A DNA stretch of 45,931 nt from an uncultured Clostridia bacterium (GTDB taxonomy: Bacteria; Bacillota; Clostridia; TANB77; CAG-508), in contig CAKPPS010000010.1 in NCBI GenBank assembly GCA_934177795.1, forward strand, positions 1 through 45,931. Direction: 5' to 3'. A program made the position numbers and the translations under genes. Below are positions 1-7,404 of this stretch, piece after piece; position 1 is the stretch's first letter; each line of letters begins with the position of its first letter. The notes below the pieces were generated by a model. That model did no database searches and was not told the origin of the DNA. It worked only from the letters and a program-made list of their open reading frames with translations.

Positions 1-344
1 AAAAACTAGAAAATGAGATAAAATTAATAAATAACAATATTGATCAAATGTATGTAGACAAATTAAACAATAAAATAAGTGAAGAAATGTATGAAAGATT
101 ATTGGAAAAATTTAGAGATGAAATAAGACAAAAAGAAGACGAATACATAGAAATAAAACAGCAAAAAGAAGAAGTAAAACAAGATGATACTGAGAAGATA
201 AAAAGTGTTGTGCAAGACTTTTTGAACCTAAATAAACCAACATCAGAAATTATGAAAGTACTTATTAATAGAATTGAAATACATCAAGACAAACAAGTAG
301 ATTTATATTTGAATTTTAAAAAAATTAATAATATTAAAACGTGA
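1..344 (+). CDS. Large serine recombinase, C-terminal fragment (runs off left edge)
   Basis: The reading frame is open to the first base, so this is the 3' end of a longer gene and the ATG at 48 is probably internal. The visible residues are charged and helical: an LYVDKL/KISEEMYERL stretch, a Glu/Lys-rich coiled coil, then LINRIEIHQDKQVDLYLNFKK near the end. This arrangement is typical of the C-terminal part of large serine recombinases of clostridial mobile elements (coiled coil, then a short beta segment with IxxIEIHxxKxIxIxFxF). The catalytic domain would lie outside the window. Such recombinases usually sit at one end of the element they integrate, so an element boundary is expected near here. 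The family call is good; the element type (phage or conjugative) cannot be told. Confidence 0.75.
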   Translation, partial: KLENEIKLINNNIDQMYVDKLNNKISEEMYERLLEKFRDEIRQKEDEYIEIKQQKEEVKQDDTEKIKSVVQDFLNLNKPTSEIMKVLINRIEIHQDKQVDLYLNFKKINNIKT

Positions 345-444
345 AATTTTTAGAAAAATCAATGAAATTAGAATATATTTGAATATTATTGTCTTTTAAA
401 TCAAACAATAATGTTAAATAAATAACAAAAAAATAAAAAAATAA

Positions 445-472
445 AAGTTTTGTTATTCTATTAACAAAACTT
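445..472. repeat. Perfect 11-bp inverted repeat overlapping the -35 of the ATPase promoter
   Basis: AAGTTTTGTTA (445-455) and TAACAAAACTT (462-472) are exact reverse complements around a 6-base spacer. The right arm runs two bases into the -35 hexamer (471-476). It could be an operator or, read on the minus strand where T-rich sequence follows, a terminator-like hairpin. Function is not known. Confidence 0.6.
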
Positions 473-499
473 GACATGATGAAAACTTTGATATATAGT
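471..499 (+). promoter_or_regulatory. Sigma-A-type promoter for the ATPase gene
   Basis: TTGACA at 471-476, a 17-base spacer and TATAGT at 494-499, 37 bases ahead of the GTG start at 537. It drives the ATPase and, by its 15-base gap, the RNA ligase gene. Confidence 0.75.
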
Positions 500-536
500 T
501 TATTTATAATAAAAAGTGAGAAAGGAATGAGTAAAA

Positions 537-1736
537 GTGATAAATAGAGAAATATACATGGATAAATTATTAGCATACAAAGATACGGAATTTATAAAAG
601 TTATAACGGGAATTAGAAGATGTGGAAAATCAAGTTTATTAAGGCTTTTTATGGATAAGATATTGAAAGATGATAAAAAAGCAAATGTAATATATATGAA
701 CTTTGAATCCTTTGAATTTGACAATATGGTTAATTATAGAGATATGTATAAAGAGATAAGTAGGCAGATAAATAAAAAAGAGAAGAATTATATATTACTT
801 GATGAGGTTCAACGAATAGAAGAATGGGAAAAAGCAGTAAATGCAATAAAAGTAGATTTTAATAGTGATATTTATATTACTGGTTCAAATGCATACTTAT
901 TATCATCAGAATTATCAACATATTTATCAGGAAGATATATTGAAATAAAAGTATTGCCATTATCTTTTAAAGAATATCTAAGATTTACGGTTATAGAGAA
1001 AGAGAAAACATTAGAAGATAAATTCATTGAATATATAAAATATGGAGGAATGCCAGGAATTATAACTATAAAAAATCAAGAAAATTTGTATGAAAATGCA
1101 ATAAAAGGTATATATAATACAGTATTTATGAAGGATGTAATAGAACGAAATAAATTAGTAGATGCTACTTTACTTGAAAAAATTCTAAAATTTATAATGA
1201 ATAATATAGGAAGCTATATTTCCTCAAAAAAAATTGCAGATTTTTTAACAAGCCAAGGAACAAAAATAACACATAATACAGTCTTAAATTATTTAAAAAT
1301 GTTAGAAAATGCATATATAATATATAAAGTGCCAAGATATGATATTAAAGGAAAAGAAATATTAAAAACGCTAGAAAAATATTATATAGTAGATACTGGA
1401 ATAAGAAACGTTATATTAGGATTTAGAGATTCAGATTTTGGACATATTATAGAAAATATAGTTTACTTTGAATTATTAAGGCGAGGATATGATGTTACAA
1501 TTGGAAAAAATGATTCTTTAGAAGTTGATTTTATTGCAACAAATTCAAATGATAAAAAATATTATCAAGTAACATATACAATGTTAGATGAAGATGTGAA
1601 AAATCGTGAATGCAGAGTATTAAAAAATATAAATGACAATTATGAAAAAATAGTTATAACAATGGATAAAATATATAACAATACTTCAGAAGAAGGAATA
1701 AAGATAAAATATTTAATTGATTTTTTATTAGAATAA
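537..1736 (+). CDS. AAA ATPase with DUF4143 C-terminal domain
   Basis: This 399-residue protein belongs to the widespread AAA_14/DUF4143 ATPase family, whose substrate is generally unknown. Walker A is GIRRCGKS at about residues 25-32. Walker B is YILLDE ending at D89-E90, and a sensor-like ITGSNAYLLS segment follows near 113. The C-terminal third carries a winged-helix-like part (SSKKIADFLTSQG) and the LEVDFIA...YQV segment that resembles the remains of a PD-(D/E)xK nuclease fold. The start is GTG: AAAGGA at 521-526 is well spaced for 537, whereas the ATG at 527 is too close and opens a six-codon frame. The RNA ligase gene starts 15 bases after the stop, so the two are probably co-transcribed. 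Confidence 0.88.
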   Translation: MINREIYMDKLLAYKDTEFIKVITGIRRCGKSSLLRLFMDKILKDDKKANVIYMNFESFEFDNMVNYRDMYKEISRQINKKEKNYILLDEVQRIEEWEKAVNAIKVDFNSDIYITGSNAYLLSSELSTYLSGRYIEIKVLPLSFKEYLRFTVIEKEKTLEDKFIEYIKYGGMPGIITIKNQENLYENAIKGIYNTVFMKDVIERNKLVDATLLEKILKFIMNNIGSYISSKKIADFLTSQGTKITHNTVLNYLKMLENAYIIYKVPRYDIKGKEILKTLEKYYIVDTGIRNVILGFRDSDFGHIIENIVYFELLRRGYDVTIGKNDSLEVDFIATNSNDKKYYQVTYTMLDEDVKNRECRVLKNINDNYEKIVITMDKIYNNTSEEGIKIKYLIDFLLE

Positions 1737-1751
1737 GGAGTTTTTGGTAAA

Positions 1752-2324
1752 ATGAAAAAAATGAAGACACTTTTTAAAAGGCAATTTAAAAATCATAAAA
1801 TAGAAAAATGTTTAAATGAAGTAGAACCTGAATGTAAATGGGTATTAGATGGCGAAGGCTGGGCAACAGAAAAAATAGATGGTACGTGTTGCTTAATAAA
1901 AGATGGGAAAATATATAGGAGATATGATTATAAACAGGGAAGAAAACTTCCTTATGGAGCAATTCCATGCCAAGAACAAGCAGATCCAATAACAGGTCAT
2001 TTTCCGCATTGGCTAGTATGTACAGTAGATGATCCAAACAGTAAATATCATTTAGAAGCATTTGAAAAACAAAAAGGAGATAAGTTAGAAGATGGAACTT
2101 ATGAACTAATAGGAAAACACTTGAATGGAAATCCATATAATTTAGAGAATGACATATTAGAAAAACACGGGAAAAGAATATTAGATAATGTTCCAAGAGA
2201 TTATGAAGGTATAAAAAAATATCTTGAAAAAAATTATATAGAAGGAATTGTATTTTATAGAGAAAATGGTGATATGTGTAAAATAAAAAGAACTGATTTT
2301 GGGTTTAGATGGAATAAAAAATAA
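1752..2324 (+). CDS. RNA ligase 1 family protein (DUF5565-like)
   Basis: The 190-residue protein carries the covalent nucleotidyltransferase motifs of RNA ligases in order: motif I KIDG at residues 41-44 with K41 as the predicted AMP-accepting lysine, a motif III-like ELIGKHLNGNPY from E118, motif IV EGIVFY at 164-169, and motif V KIK at 177-179. It consists of the catalytic domain with little else, as in small stand-alone bacterial ligases annotated as RNA ligase 1 family/DUF5565. It would seal 5'-phosphate to 3'-hydroxyl RNA ends in the cytoplasm; the natural substrate is unknown. AAGGAG at 1735-1740 precedes the ATG by 11 bases and begins inside the ATPase stop codon. Pairing with the ATPase suggests one accessory module. 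Confidence 0.85.
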   Translation: MKKMKTLFKRQFKNHKIEKCLNEVEPECKWVLDGEGWATEKIDGTCCLIKDGKIYRRYDYKQGRKLPYGAIPCQEQADPITGHFPHWLVCTVDDPNSKYHLEAFEKQKGDKLEDGTYELIGKHLNGNPYNLENDILEKHGKRILDNVPRDYEGIKKYLEKNYIEGIVFYRENGDMCKIKRTDFGFRWNKK

Positions 2325-2347
2325 TTTAAAAGTAGATTAACTGTCTA

Positions 2348-2657
2348 ATGAAACATCAACCAGAAGGAATATCAATGGCAGTACCAATGAAAAATGGAGG
2401 AATGAAAAAAAGTAAAGTAATTATACTAGTAATAATATCAGGAATAACTACGGGTATAGGAGCTTTAGTAGGAGCGATAATAGGAAATATTTCAGAAAGT
2501 GTAATTGCAATTTGTTTAAGTTTTGCAGCAGGTGCTATGTTATATATAATTTCACGGAGAATTAATCCCAGAAGCTAATAAATTATATAGAGGAAGGATA
2601 AGTGGAATTGGTAATATAGTAGGATTTTTATTAGGAATATTTACAACACAGTTATAA
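2348..2657 (+). pseudogene. ZIP family metal transporter remnant (5' truncated and frameshifted)
   Basis: The first frame (2348-2578) reads KHQPEGISMAVPM..., then GIGALVGAIIGN and ICLSFAAGAMLYIIS. This is the conserved second half of ZIP zinc/metal transporters, starting at their HNxPEG metal-site motif. At 2555 the frame shifts: dropping that C lets the frame continue as GELIPEANKLYRGR and a last membrane segment, ending at the TAA at 2655-2657. The N-terminal half, with the first membrane helices, is missing, and the motif itself has lost a residue (H-Q-P-E-G). It is read as a dead remnant rather than a working transporter. Confidence 0.8.
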
Positions 2658-2674
2658 TTTATTTGCAGATGATT

Positions 2675-2715
2675 TAGCTTCATTTTTTTTATTTTCTAAT
2701 GAAGCTAATTTTTAT
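2675..2715 (+). terminator. Intrinsic terminator behind the ZIP remnant
   Basis: TAGCTTCATT (2675-2684) pairs exactly with AATGAAGCTA (2698-2707), followed by a T-rich run. It would end transcripts from the ATPase-ligase operon. Confidence 0.7.
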
Positions 2716-2733
2716 ATTTTCTTTTTCTTTCAC
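2689..2733 (-). CDS. Possible 14-codon leader or remnant ORF on the minus strand
   Basis: GTG at 2733 opens a 14-codon frame (MKEKENIKISFIRK). It has an almost perfect Shine-Dalgarno (AAGGAGG, complement of 2741-2747) six to seven bases upstream, and a strong promoter lies further back (2758-2786). The coding part is tiny and Lys/Ile-rich with no recognisable family. It may be what remains of a deleted gene, or an untranslated leader. The signals are stronger than the product. Confidence 0.3.
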   Translation of the reverse strand: MKEKENIKISFIRK

Positions 2734-2757
2734 ATTTTTACCTCCTTGTCTGACAAA

Positions 2758-2786
2758 ATTTTATAAATAATTAATATATTTGTCAA
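2758..2786 (-). promoter_or_regulatory. Strong minus-strand promoter without an obvious gene
   Basis: On the minus strand, TTGACA (complement of 2781-2786), a 17-base spacer and TAAAAT (complement of 2758-2763). It is followed by an AAGGAGG ribosome site and only a 14-codon frame before the RNA runs antisense into the ZIP remnant. Confidence 0.6.
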
Positions 2787-2815
2787 TATGGCACAAATTA
2801 ATAATTTTAAAATAC

Positions 2816-2844
2816 TTGATTTTTATTATAAAGTATAGTAAAAT
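2816..2844 (+). promoter_or_regulatory. Promoter for pcrA
   Basis: TTGATT (2816-2821), a 17-base spacer and TAAAAT (2839-2844), giving a leader of roughly 80 bases before the pcrA start. One to two mismatches per box. Confidence 0.5.
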
Positions 2845-2902
2845 GCAAACATAAATTTGAAAAAATAACATAGTAAAAAGAAAAATAAATATAGAAAGGA
2901 GC

Positions 2903-2925
2903 TATAATATACTAGGTATATTATA
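2903..2925 (+). promoter_or_regulatory. Perfect palindrome in the pcrA leader
   Basis: TATAATATAC (2903-2912) and GTATATTATA (2916-2925) are exact complements around TAG. The palindrome lies between an upstream AAAGGAG (2896-2902) and the AAGGA that serves the pcrA ATG. It could be an operator or an RNA hairpin that affects ribosome access. Confidence 0.45.
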
Positions 2926-2934
2926 CAAGGAAAA

Positions 2935-5256
2935 ATGCAAGATATTTTAAAAGGATTAAATAATAAACAATATGAAGCAGTAGTAAATACAGAGGGACCA
3001 TGTTTAGTAATTGCAGGAGCTGGAAGTGGAAAAACAAAAGTATTAACACATAAAATTGCATATTTAATAGACGAAAAAAATGCAAAACCATGGGATATTC
3101 TAGCAATTACATTTACAAATAAAGCTGCAAATGAAATGAAACAGAGAATAGCAGATTTAATTGGAGATGATGCTAAAGATATTTGGATGGGAACATTTCA
3201 TTCTATTTGTGTAAGAATTCTAAGAAGATTTATTGATAGAATAGGATTTGATTCATCTTTTATAATATTTGATACATCTGACCAAAAAACATTAGTCAAA
3301 GGATGTATGAAAGATTTAGATATTAATGATAAAATATTTACGGATAGGAGCATTTTATCAGAAATAAGTAATGCTAAAAATGAAATGCTAGAGCCAGAAC
3401 AATATACAGCTAGAGCAACAGGAGATTTTAGAAAAGAAAAGATAGCTACTGTATATGAATTATATCAAAAAAGATTAAGAGAAAATAATGCAATTGATTT
3501 TGATGATATAATAAATTATACTATAAAAATTTTAATGGAAAATGCAGATGTATTAGAATATTATACAAATAAATTTAAATATGTATTGGTAGACGAATAT
3601 CAAGATACAAATAAAGCTCAGTTTACATTAGTTACATTATTTGCATCAAGACACGGAAATATTACGGTTGTAGGAGATAATGACCAAGGAATTTATAGTT
3701 TTAGAGGAGCAGATATATCAAACATTTTAAATTTTGAAAGAGATTTTCCTGGGACTAGAATTATAAAATTAGAGCAAAATTATAGATGTACAGGAAACAT
3801 CTTAAAAGCAGCAAATCATGTTATTAAAAATAATGAAGTAAAATATAAAAAAGAACTATGGACTGAAAATGAAGATGGAAGTTTACCAAAAGTATTTCAA
3901 GCAGATAATGAATATGATGAAGGAACTTATATTGTCACACAAATAGAGCATTTAAAAAGAGAAGAATATTATAAATATTCAGATTTTGCAATATTATATA
4001 GAATGAATACTCAATCAAGAGCAATAGAAGATATATTGAGAAGAGAAAATATTCCATATAAAATTGTAGGAGGTTTGAAATTCTACGAAAGAAAAGAAAT
4101 AAAAGATATTATTGCATATCTAAGATTAATACAAAATTCTGCAGATAATTTAAGTCTAAAAAGAATTATAAATGAACCTAAAAGAGGAATAGGTAAAACA
4201 AGTCTAGAAAAAATAGAAGCACTTGCAGAGCAAAATGGAATATCAATGTATGAAGTAATTAAACATTCAGATGAATATGGATTAAATAGAGTATTTTTAA
4301 ATTCAAGAGAATTTGTAAATGTCATAGAAGACTTAAAAGAGAAAAAAGAAGAAATGGTAATTTCAGAATTAATAAAAACAACATTAAGAAAATCTGGATA
4401 TACAAAGGCTTTAGAAGCAGAAAATACAATAGAAGCAGAAAATAGAATAGAAAACTTAGAAGAATTTTTAACAGTAGCAATAGAATTTGAGGAACAATCA
4501 GCCGAAGATTCATTAAGTGAATTCCTAGAAGGAATTACATTATCATCAGATTTAGATAATGTAGAAGAAACAGAAGAAACTGTCACTTTAATGACACTAC
4601 ATAGTGCAAAAGGACTAGAATTTCCAGTAGTATTTTTAGTTGGAATGGAAGAAGGTATTTTTCCAGGATATAAATCAATCTCAGAGCCTAAAGAATTAGA
4701 AGAGGAAAGAAGATTATGCTATGTTGGAATAACAAGAGCAAAAGAACAATTATATCTAACTTGTAGTAAGCAAAGAACGATATTTGGTTCAACAAGTTAT
4801 AATCCAGTTTCAAGATTTTTAAAAGAAATACCAGAAGAACTATTGGATGGATACAAAGAAGCATTTGGAGACGAAAATGCAAACAAAAATCAGATGTTTA
4901 AAGAATCTAAATATACATGGACTTATGGAAGCAAAGACAATGGGAATATTAAAACATATAAAATTACTGAAAATCAACCAGAGAATATATCAGCTTCAAA
5001 TAAACAAAAAAATAATATTGGATTTGCATTTAGAACAGCTGAAAATTTCCTTAATTCCCTAGGAAAAAAATCAAATAATAATGTAGATTTATCAATGTAT
5101 GAAGCAGGACTTAAAGTATACCATAAGAAATTTGGTGAAGGAATAATAAATAAAGTAGAACCAGAAGGTGATGATTTAAAAGTAGATATAGACTTTGAAA
5201 AATCAGGGCATAAAAGATTGATGGCTAAATATGCAAAATTAGAAATAATAAAATAA
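2935..5256 (+). CDS. pcrA: ATP-dependent DNA helicase PcrA (UvrD/Rep, SF1A)
   Basis: The 773-residue protein is a full-length SF1A 3'-5' helicase, the usual size for PcrA. Q-motif and Walker A (GAGSGKT, residues 28-34) open the first RecA-like domain, and Walker B DEYQDT starts at D220. Motif III-like GDNDQGIYSFRGAD and the later RKEIKDIIAYLRL, VTLMTLHSAKGLEFPVVFLVGMEEG and RRLCYVGITRAKEQL segments complete the set. The C-terminus ends in the tandem Tudor-like YHKKFGEGII region that contacts RNA polymerase in Bacillus PcrA. It unwinds DNA in excision repair, rolling-circle replication and removal of stalled polymerase. The ATG at 2935 follows AAGGA by a short gap and gives the family's usual N-terminus. 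Confidence 0.97.
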   Translation: MQDILKGLNNKQYEAVVNTEGPCLVIAGAGSGKTKVLTHKIAYLIDEKNAKPWDILAITFTNKAANEMKQRIADLIGDDAKDIWMGTFHSICVRILRRFIDRIGFDSSFIIFDTSDQKTLVKGCMKDLDINDKIFTDRSILSEISNAKNEMLEPEQYTARATGDFRKEKIATVYELYQKRLRENNAIDFDDIINYTIKILMENADVLEYYTNKFKYVLVDEYQDTNKAQFTLVTLFASRHGNITVVGDNDQGIYSFRGADISNILNFERDFPGTRIIKLEQNYRCTGNILKAANHVIKNNEVKYKKELWTENEDGSLPKVFQADNEYDEGTYIVTQIEHLKREEYYKYSDFAILYRMNTQSRAIEDILRRENIPYKIVGGLKFYERKEIKDIIAYLRLIQNSADNLSLKRIINEPKRGIGKTSLEKIEALAEQNGISMYEVIKHSDEYGLNRVFLNSREFVNVIEDLKEKKEEMVISELIKTTLRKSGYTKALEAENTIEAENRIENLEEFLTVAIEFEEQSAEDSLSEFLEGITLSSDLDNVEETEETVTLMTLHSAKGLEFPVVFLVGMEEGIFPGYKSISEPKELEEERRLCYVGITRAKEQLYLTCSKQRTIFGSTSYNPVSRFLKEIPEELLDGYKEAFGDENANKNQMFKESKYTWTYGSKDNGNIKTYKITENQPENISASNKQKNNIGFAFRTAENFLNSLGKKSNNNVDLSMYEAGLKVYHKKFGEGIINKVEPEGDDLKVDIDFEKSGHKRLMAKYAKLEIIK

Positions 5257-5350
5257 ATGCTACAAGATAGTTAAATTAAAAATTGATGATTGAAATACTG
5301 TGTAAGTTACCAAATAAGTATTATCAAATGTGAATTGTAATAATAAAATG

Positions 5351-5388
5351 CACAATTAATTGAAAAATATTAATTGTGTATTTTTTGT
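5351..5388 (+). terminator. Intrinsic terminator of pcrA
   Basis: CACAATTAAT (5351-5360) pairs exactly with ATTAATTGTG (5369-5378), followed by TATTTTTTG. The rest of the 239-base gap between pcrA and the coat gene shows no other clear structure. Confidence 0.8.
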
Positions 5389-5495
5389 GCAAAAAAATAA
5401 AATAAAAAAAATTAAAAAGTCAATTAAAAACTGAATAAAAAAATAAAAAAAGAACATAATAAAAATTAGATGAAAAAAGAAAGGATTGATTCAAA

Positions 5496-5684
5496 ATGGC
5501 AGATTTAAATCAAATTGAATTACAACATTTAAGACATTTGATTGGTGCACATGAAACAGCATATCAAAAATTAAACACATTTTCTTCACAAGCAGTAGAT
5601 CCACAAATTAAACAATTATTTGCAAAATCAGCTCAAGATGCTTTAAATACAAAACAAAAATTAATGACATTTTTAAATAATTAA
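5496..5684 (+). CDS. Small spore coat protein (CotF-related)
   Basis: The 62-residue helical protein begins MADLNQIELQHLRHLIGAHE and ends SAQDALNTKQKLMTFLNN. This pattern is seen in short clostridial spore coat proteins encoded next to a CotF-like gene. AAAGAAAGGA at 5479-5488 sets the start. It has no signal peptide, as expected for a protein laid on the forespore by the mother cell. The next gene follows by 13 bases, so the two are one transcription unit. The exact coat role is unknown. Confidence 0.8.
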   Translation: MADLNQIELQHLRHLIGAHETAYQKLNTFSSQAVDPQIKQLFAKSAQDALNTKQKLMTFLNN

Positions 5685-5697
5685 AAAGGAGGATATT

Positions 5698-5940
5698 ATG
5701 GAAGAAAAAACAATGGTAAATGACATTTTAGCAGGTGTTAAATCAGATTTAACAGCATATCAAACAGCTATAACAGAAGCAGAAAATATGCAGTTAAGAC
5801 AAACATTTCAACAAATAAGAAATAGTGATGAAAGTTTTCAATATGAATTATTTAAAATAGCACAATCAAAAGGATATTATATTCCTGCACAAAAAGCTAC
5901 AGTTACAGAGATAAACACAGTAAAAACAGAGTTACAATAA
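5698..5940 (+). CDS. Spore coat protein, CotF family
   Basis: The 80-residue protein contains the CotF-type helical pair: NDILAGVKSDLTAYQTAITEAEN, then LRQTFQQIRNSDESFQYELFKIAQSKGYYIPAQKA. The closing GYY-P-A segment is characteristic of the family. AAAGGAGGATATT directly precedes the ATG. It probably forms a heteromeric coat component with the 62-residue neighbour. A strong terminator follows at once, so the unit contains only these two genes. No clear mother-cell sigma factor promoter could be assigned by eye. Confidence 0.85.
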   Translation: MEEKTMVNDILAGVKSDLTAYQTAITEAENMQLRQTFQQIRNSDESFQYELFKIAQSKGYYIPAQKATVTEINTVKTELQ

Positions 5941-5944
5941 ATTA

Positions 5945-5998
5945 AAATATTATGGTATTTATATAAGAATATTAATATAAATATCATAATATTTTTTT
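5945..5998 (+). terminator. Terminator of the coat protein operon
   Basis: A 20-bp stem (5945-5964 with 5975-5994, a single G-U pair) is followed by seven T. Its T-run is shared with the 5' arm of the hairpin of repeat copy A. Confidence 0.8.
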
Positions 5999-6090
5999 AT
6001 ATAATAGAAAAGTGATACTTTTCTATTATATAAAAAGCTATAATCGCTAGCTCTTTGAGATTTTCTCCTTTTAGTTGAAAACTTAATTTG
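5994..6090 (+). repeat. Dispersed hairpin element, copy A
   Basis: A perfect 19-bp stem (5994-6012 with 6018-6036, loop TGATA) is followed by GCTA-TAATCGC-TAGC and the conserved tract CTTTGAGATTTTCTCC and TTTTAGTTGAAAACT. Copies B (41637) and C (44401) share the same order of parts and orientation. Copy C differs from A at two stem positions and both changes are matched on the other arm. No coding content. Confidence 0.8.
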
Positions 6091-6297
6091 TTCTATTAAT
6101 ATATAAAACTACATCATATAGACAAAAAATAAAGAAAAATCAAGAAAACAAAAGGAAATAAACAGAAATAGTAATAAATACATATTTTTTGGGCTTTGTA
6201 TATCTTTGCAAAAAAAACAATATTACAATATTATTACAATAACGTGTATAAGCCTTATTAGTAAATAAGATTAATTAAATAAAATTAAAAACATGAT
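6091..6297. other. Intergenic leader of the M23 peptidase gene
   Basis: About 200 AT-rich bases without a gene. The only candidate promoter is TTGCAA (6206-6211), 17 bases, TATTAT (6229-6234). A tandem ATTACAAT motif overlaps its -10. Nothing else is recognisable. Confidence 0.5.
6206..6234 (+). promoter_or_regulatory. Possible promoter of the M23 peptidase gene
   Basis: TTGCAA, a 17-base spacer and TATTAT, about 80 bases before the start codon. Each box has one mismatch to consensus and the region is AT-rich, so chance is possible. Confidence 0.35.
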
Positions 6298-6312
6298 ATG
6301 GGGAGATATGTA

Positions 6313-7323
6313 ATGATTAAAAAGGTAATTATTAGTGCAAGAAAAGGTATAAAGCTTATAATTCTTTTTATGATTGCAATATTTTTAATTATAGGAGCAG
6401 TTGCATTTTTATACAAACCAACTTACAGTGTTATTTTGAATGGAAAACAAATAGGATATACATCAAATAAATCAGAATTGCAACATAAAATCAATCAATA
6501 TGTAGAACATGGCAATGATAATAATAAAAATATAGCTTTTGTACAAGTAAATAACTTACCACAATATAAATTATGCTTATTAAAGAGAAATATAGTAACA
6601 AATGATGATGAAATATATAATACAATTACTGAAAAAGGGGTGCCATATTATAGGTATTATGCAATTTTAGAAAACCAAGAAGAAAAGTATTATGTATCGA
6701 CATTTGAAGAAGCAGAAAATATCATCAATACATTAAAAGAAAAAAATAGTGATAATATAGACAATATTTCAATATTAGAAAAATATGAAACAGCAATAAA
6801 AGACATGGTATCAACAGAAGAAGTAGTTTCAAAATTATATGTAGAAAAGAAAAAAGATATACAAGTGGCACAAAATACTACAACTAAAGCAGCATCAGGG
6901 TATGTAAATACAGCTACAACTACTAGCAATGGAAAAACAACATTGGGAATATCATTTATTCAACCAGTTTCAGGAATAATTACATCTAGATTTGGAGCTA
7001 GTAGTAATATAAGAGTGTCATCACACACAGGATTAGATATAGCAACATCTACGGGTACGCCGGTTTCTGCTGCAGCATCAGGTACTGTTACATTCTCAGG
7101 ATGGAAAGGCTCTTATGGAAATATGATAGTAATAACACATGGAAATGGTGTACAAACATATTATGGACATTGTAGTAAGTTATATGCATCTACAGGACAA
7201 ACAGTATCACAGGGACAAGTAATAGCTGCTGTTGGTTCGACAGGAAACTCAACAGGACCACATTTGCATTTAGAAGTAAGAGTAAATGGAGTGGCATATA
7301 ATCCACAAAATTATGTATATTAA
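6313..7323 (+). CDS. M23 (LytM-type) zinc metallopeptidase, membrane-anchored
   Basis: Starting at the ATG at 6313, 8 bases after GGGGAG, the protein has 336 residues; the ATG at 6298 precedes that ribosome site. One membrane helix (about residues 11-34) anchors an extracellular part: a region opening YSVILNGKQIG, a long linker, then an M23 domain. The domain has both zinc-binding motifs, HTGLD (H238, D242) and HLH (H317, H319), plus YYGHCSKL, so it should be an active peptidoglycan endopeptidase. SpoIIQ, which anchors the forespore channel, shares this plan, and the coat genes just upstream make a sporulation role possible. A vegetative wall hydrolase is equally possible. Confidence 0.88.
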   Translation: MIKKVIISARKGIKLIILFMIAIFLIIGAVAFLYKPTYSVILNGKQIGYTSNKSELQHKINQYVEHGNDNNKNIAFVQVNNLPQYKLCLLKRNIVTNDDEIYNTITEKGVPYYRYYAILENQEEKYYVSTFEEAENIINTLKEKNSDNIDNISILEKYETAIKDMVSTEEVVSKLYVEKKKDIQVAQNTTTKAASGYVNTATTTSNGKTTLGISFIQPVSGIITSRFGASSNIRVSSHTGLDIATSTGTPVSAAASGTVTFSGWKGSYGNMIVITHGNGVQTYYGHCSKLYASTGQTVSQGQVIAAVGSTGNSTGPHLHLEVRVNGVAYNPQNYVY

Positions 7324-7354
7324 AAATATATAATCACAGTTATTAGAATATAAC

Positions 7355-7394
7355 AAAAAATAACCTAATGTAAAAATACATAGGTTATTTTTTT
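7355..7394. terminator. Bidirectional terminator between the M23 gene and mecA
   Basis: A 13-bp stem (7355-7367 with 7381-7393) is built of A-rich and T-rich outer parts around ATAACCTA/TAGGTTAT. It therefore gives a T-run in both directions between two convergent genes. Confidence 0.8.
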
Positions 7395-7404
7395 GAATAA
7401 AATT

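Larger units (their letters stand above)
345..536. other. Intergenic stretch of 192 bases, no gene
   Basis: No credible coding region is seen. It is A/T-rich and holds one perfect palindrome (445-472) and one strong sigma-A promoter (471-499), listed separately. Being directly behind a serine recombinase, it is the natural place for an attachment site, but no second copy of a core sequence is visible inside the window to prove that. Confidence 0.6.

Noticed and set aside
334..576. 80-codon minus-strand frame between the recombinase and the ATPase
   Set aside because: Very Phe/Leu/Ile-rich, no ribosome site, and it crosses the clear plus-strand promoter.
1786..2196. 136-codon minus-strand frame opposite the RNA ligase gene
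   Set aside because: Low-complexity hydrophobic translation; the plus strand has the full ligase motif set.
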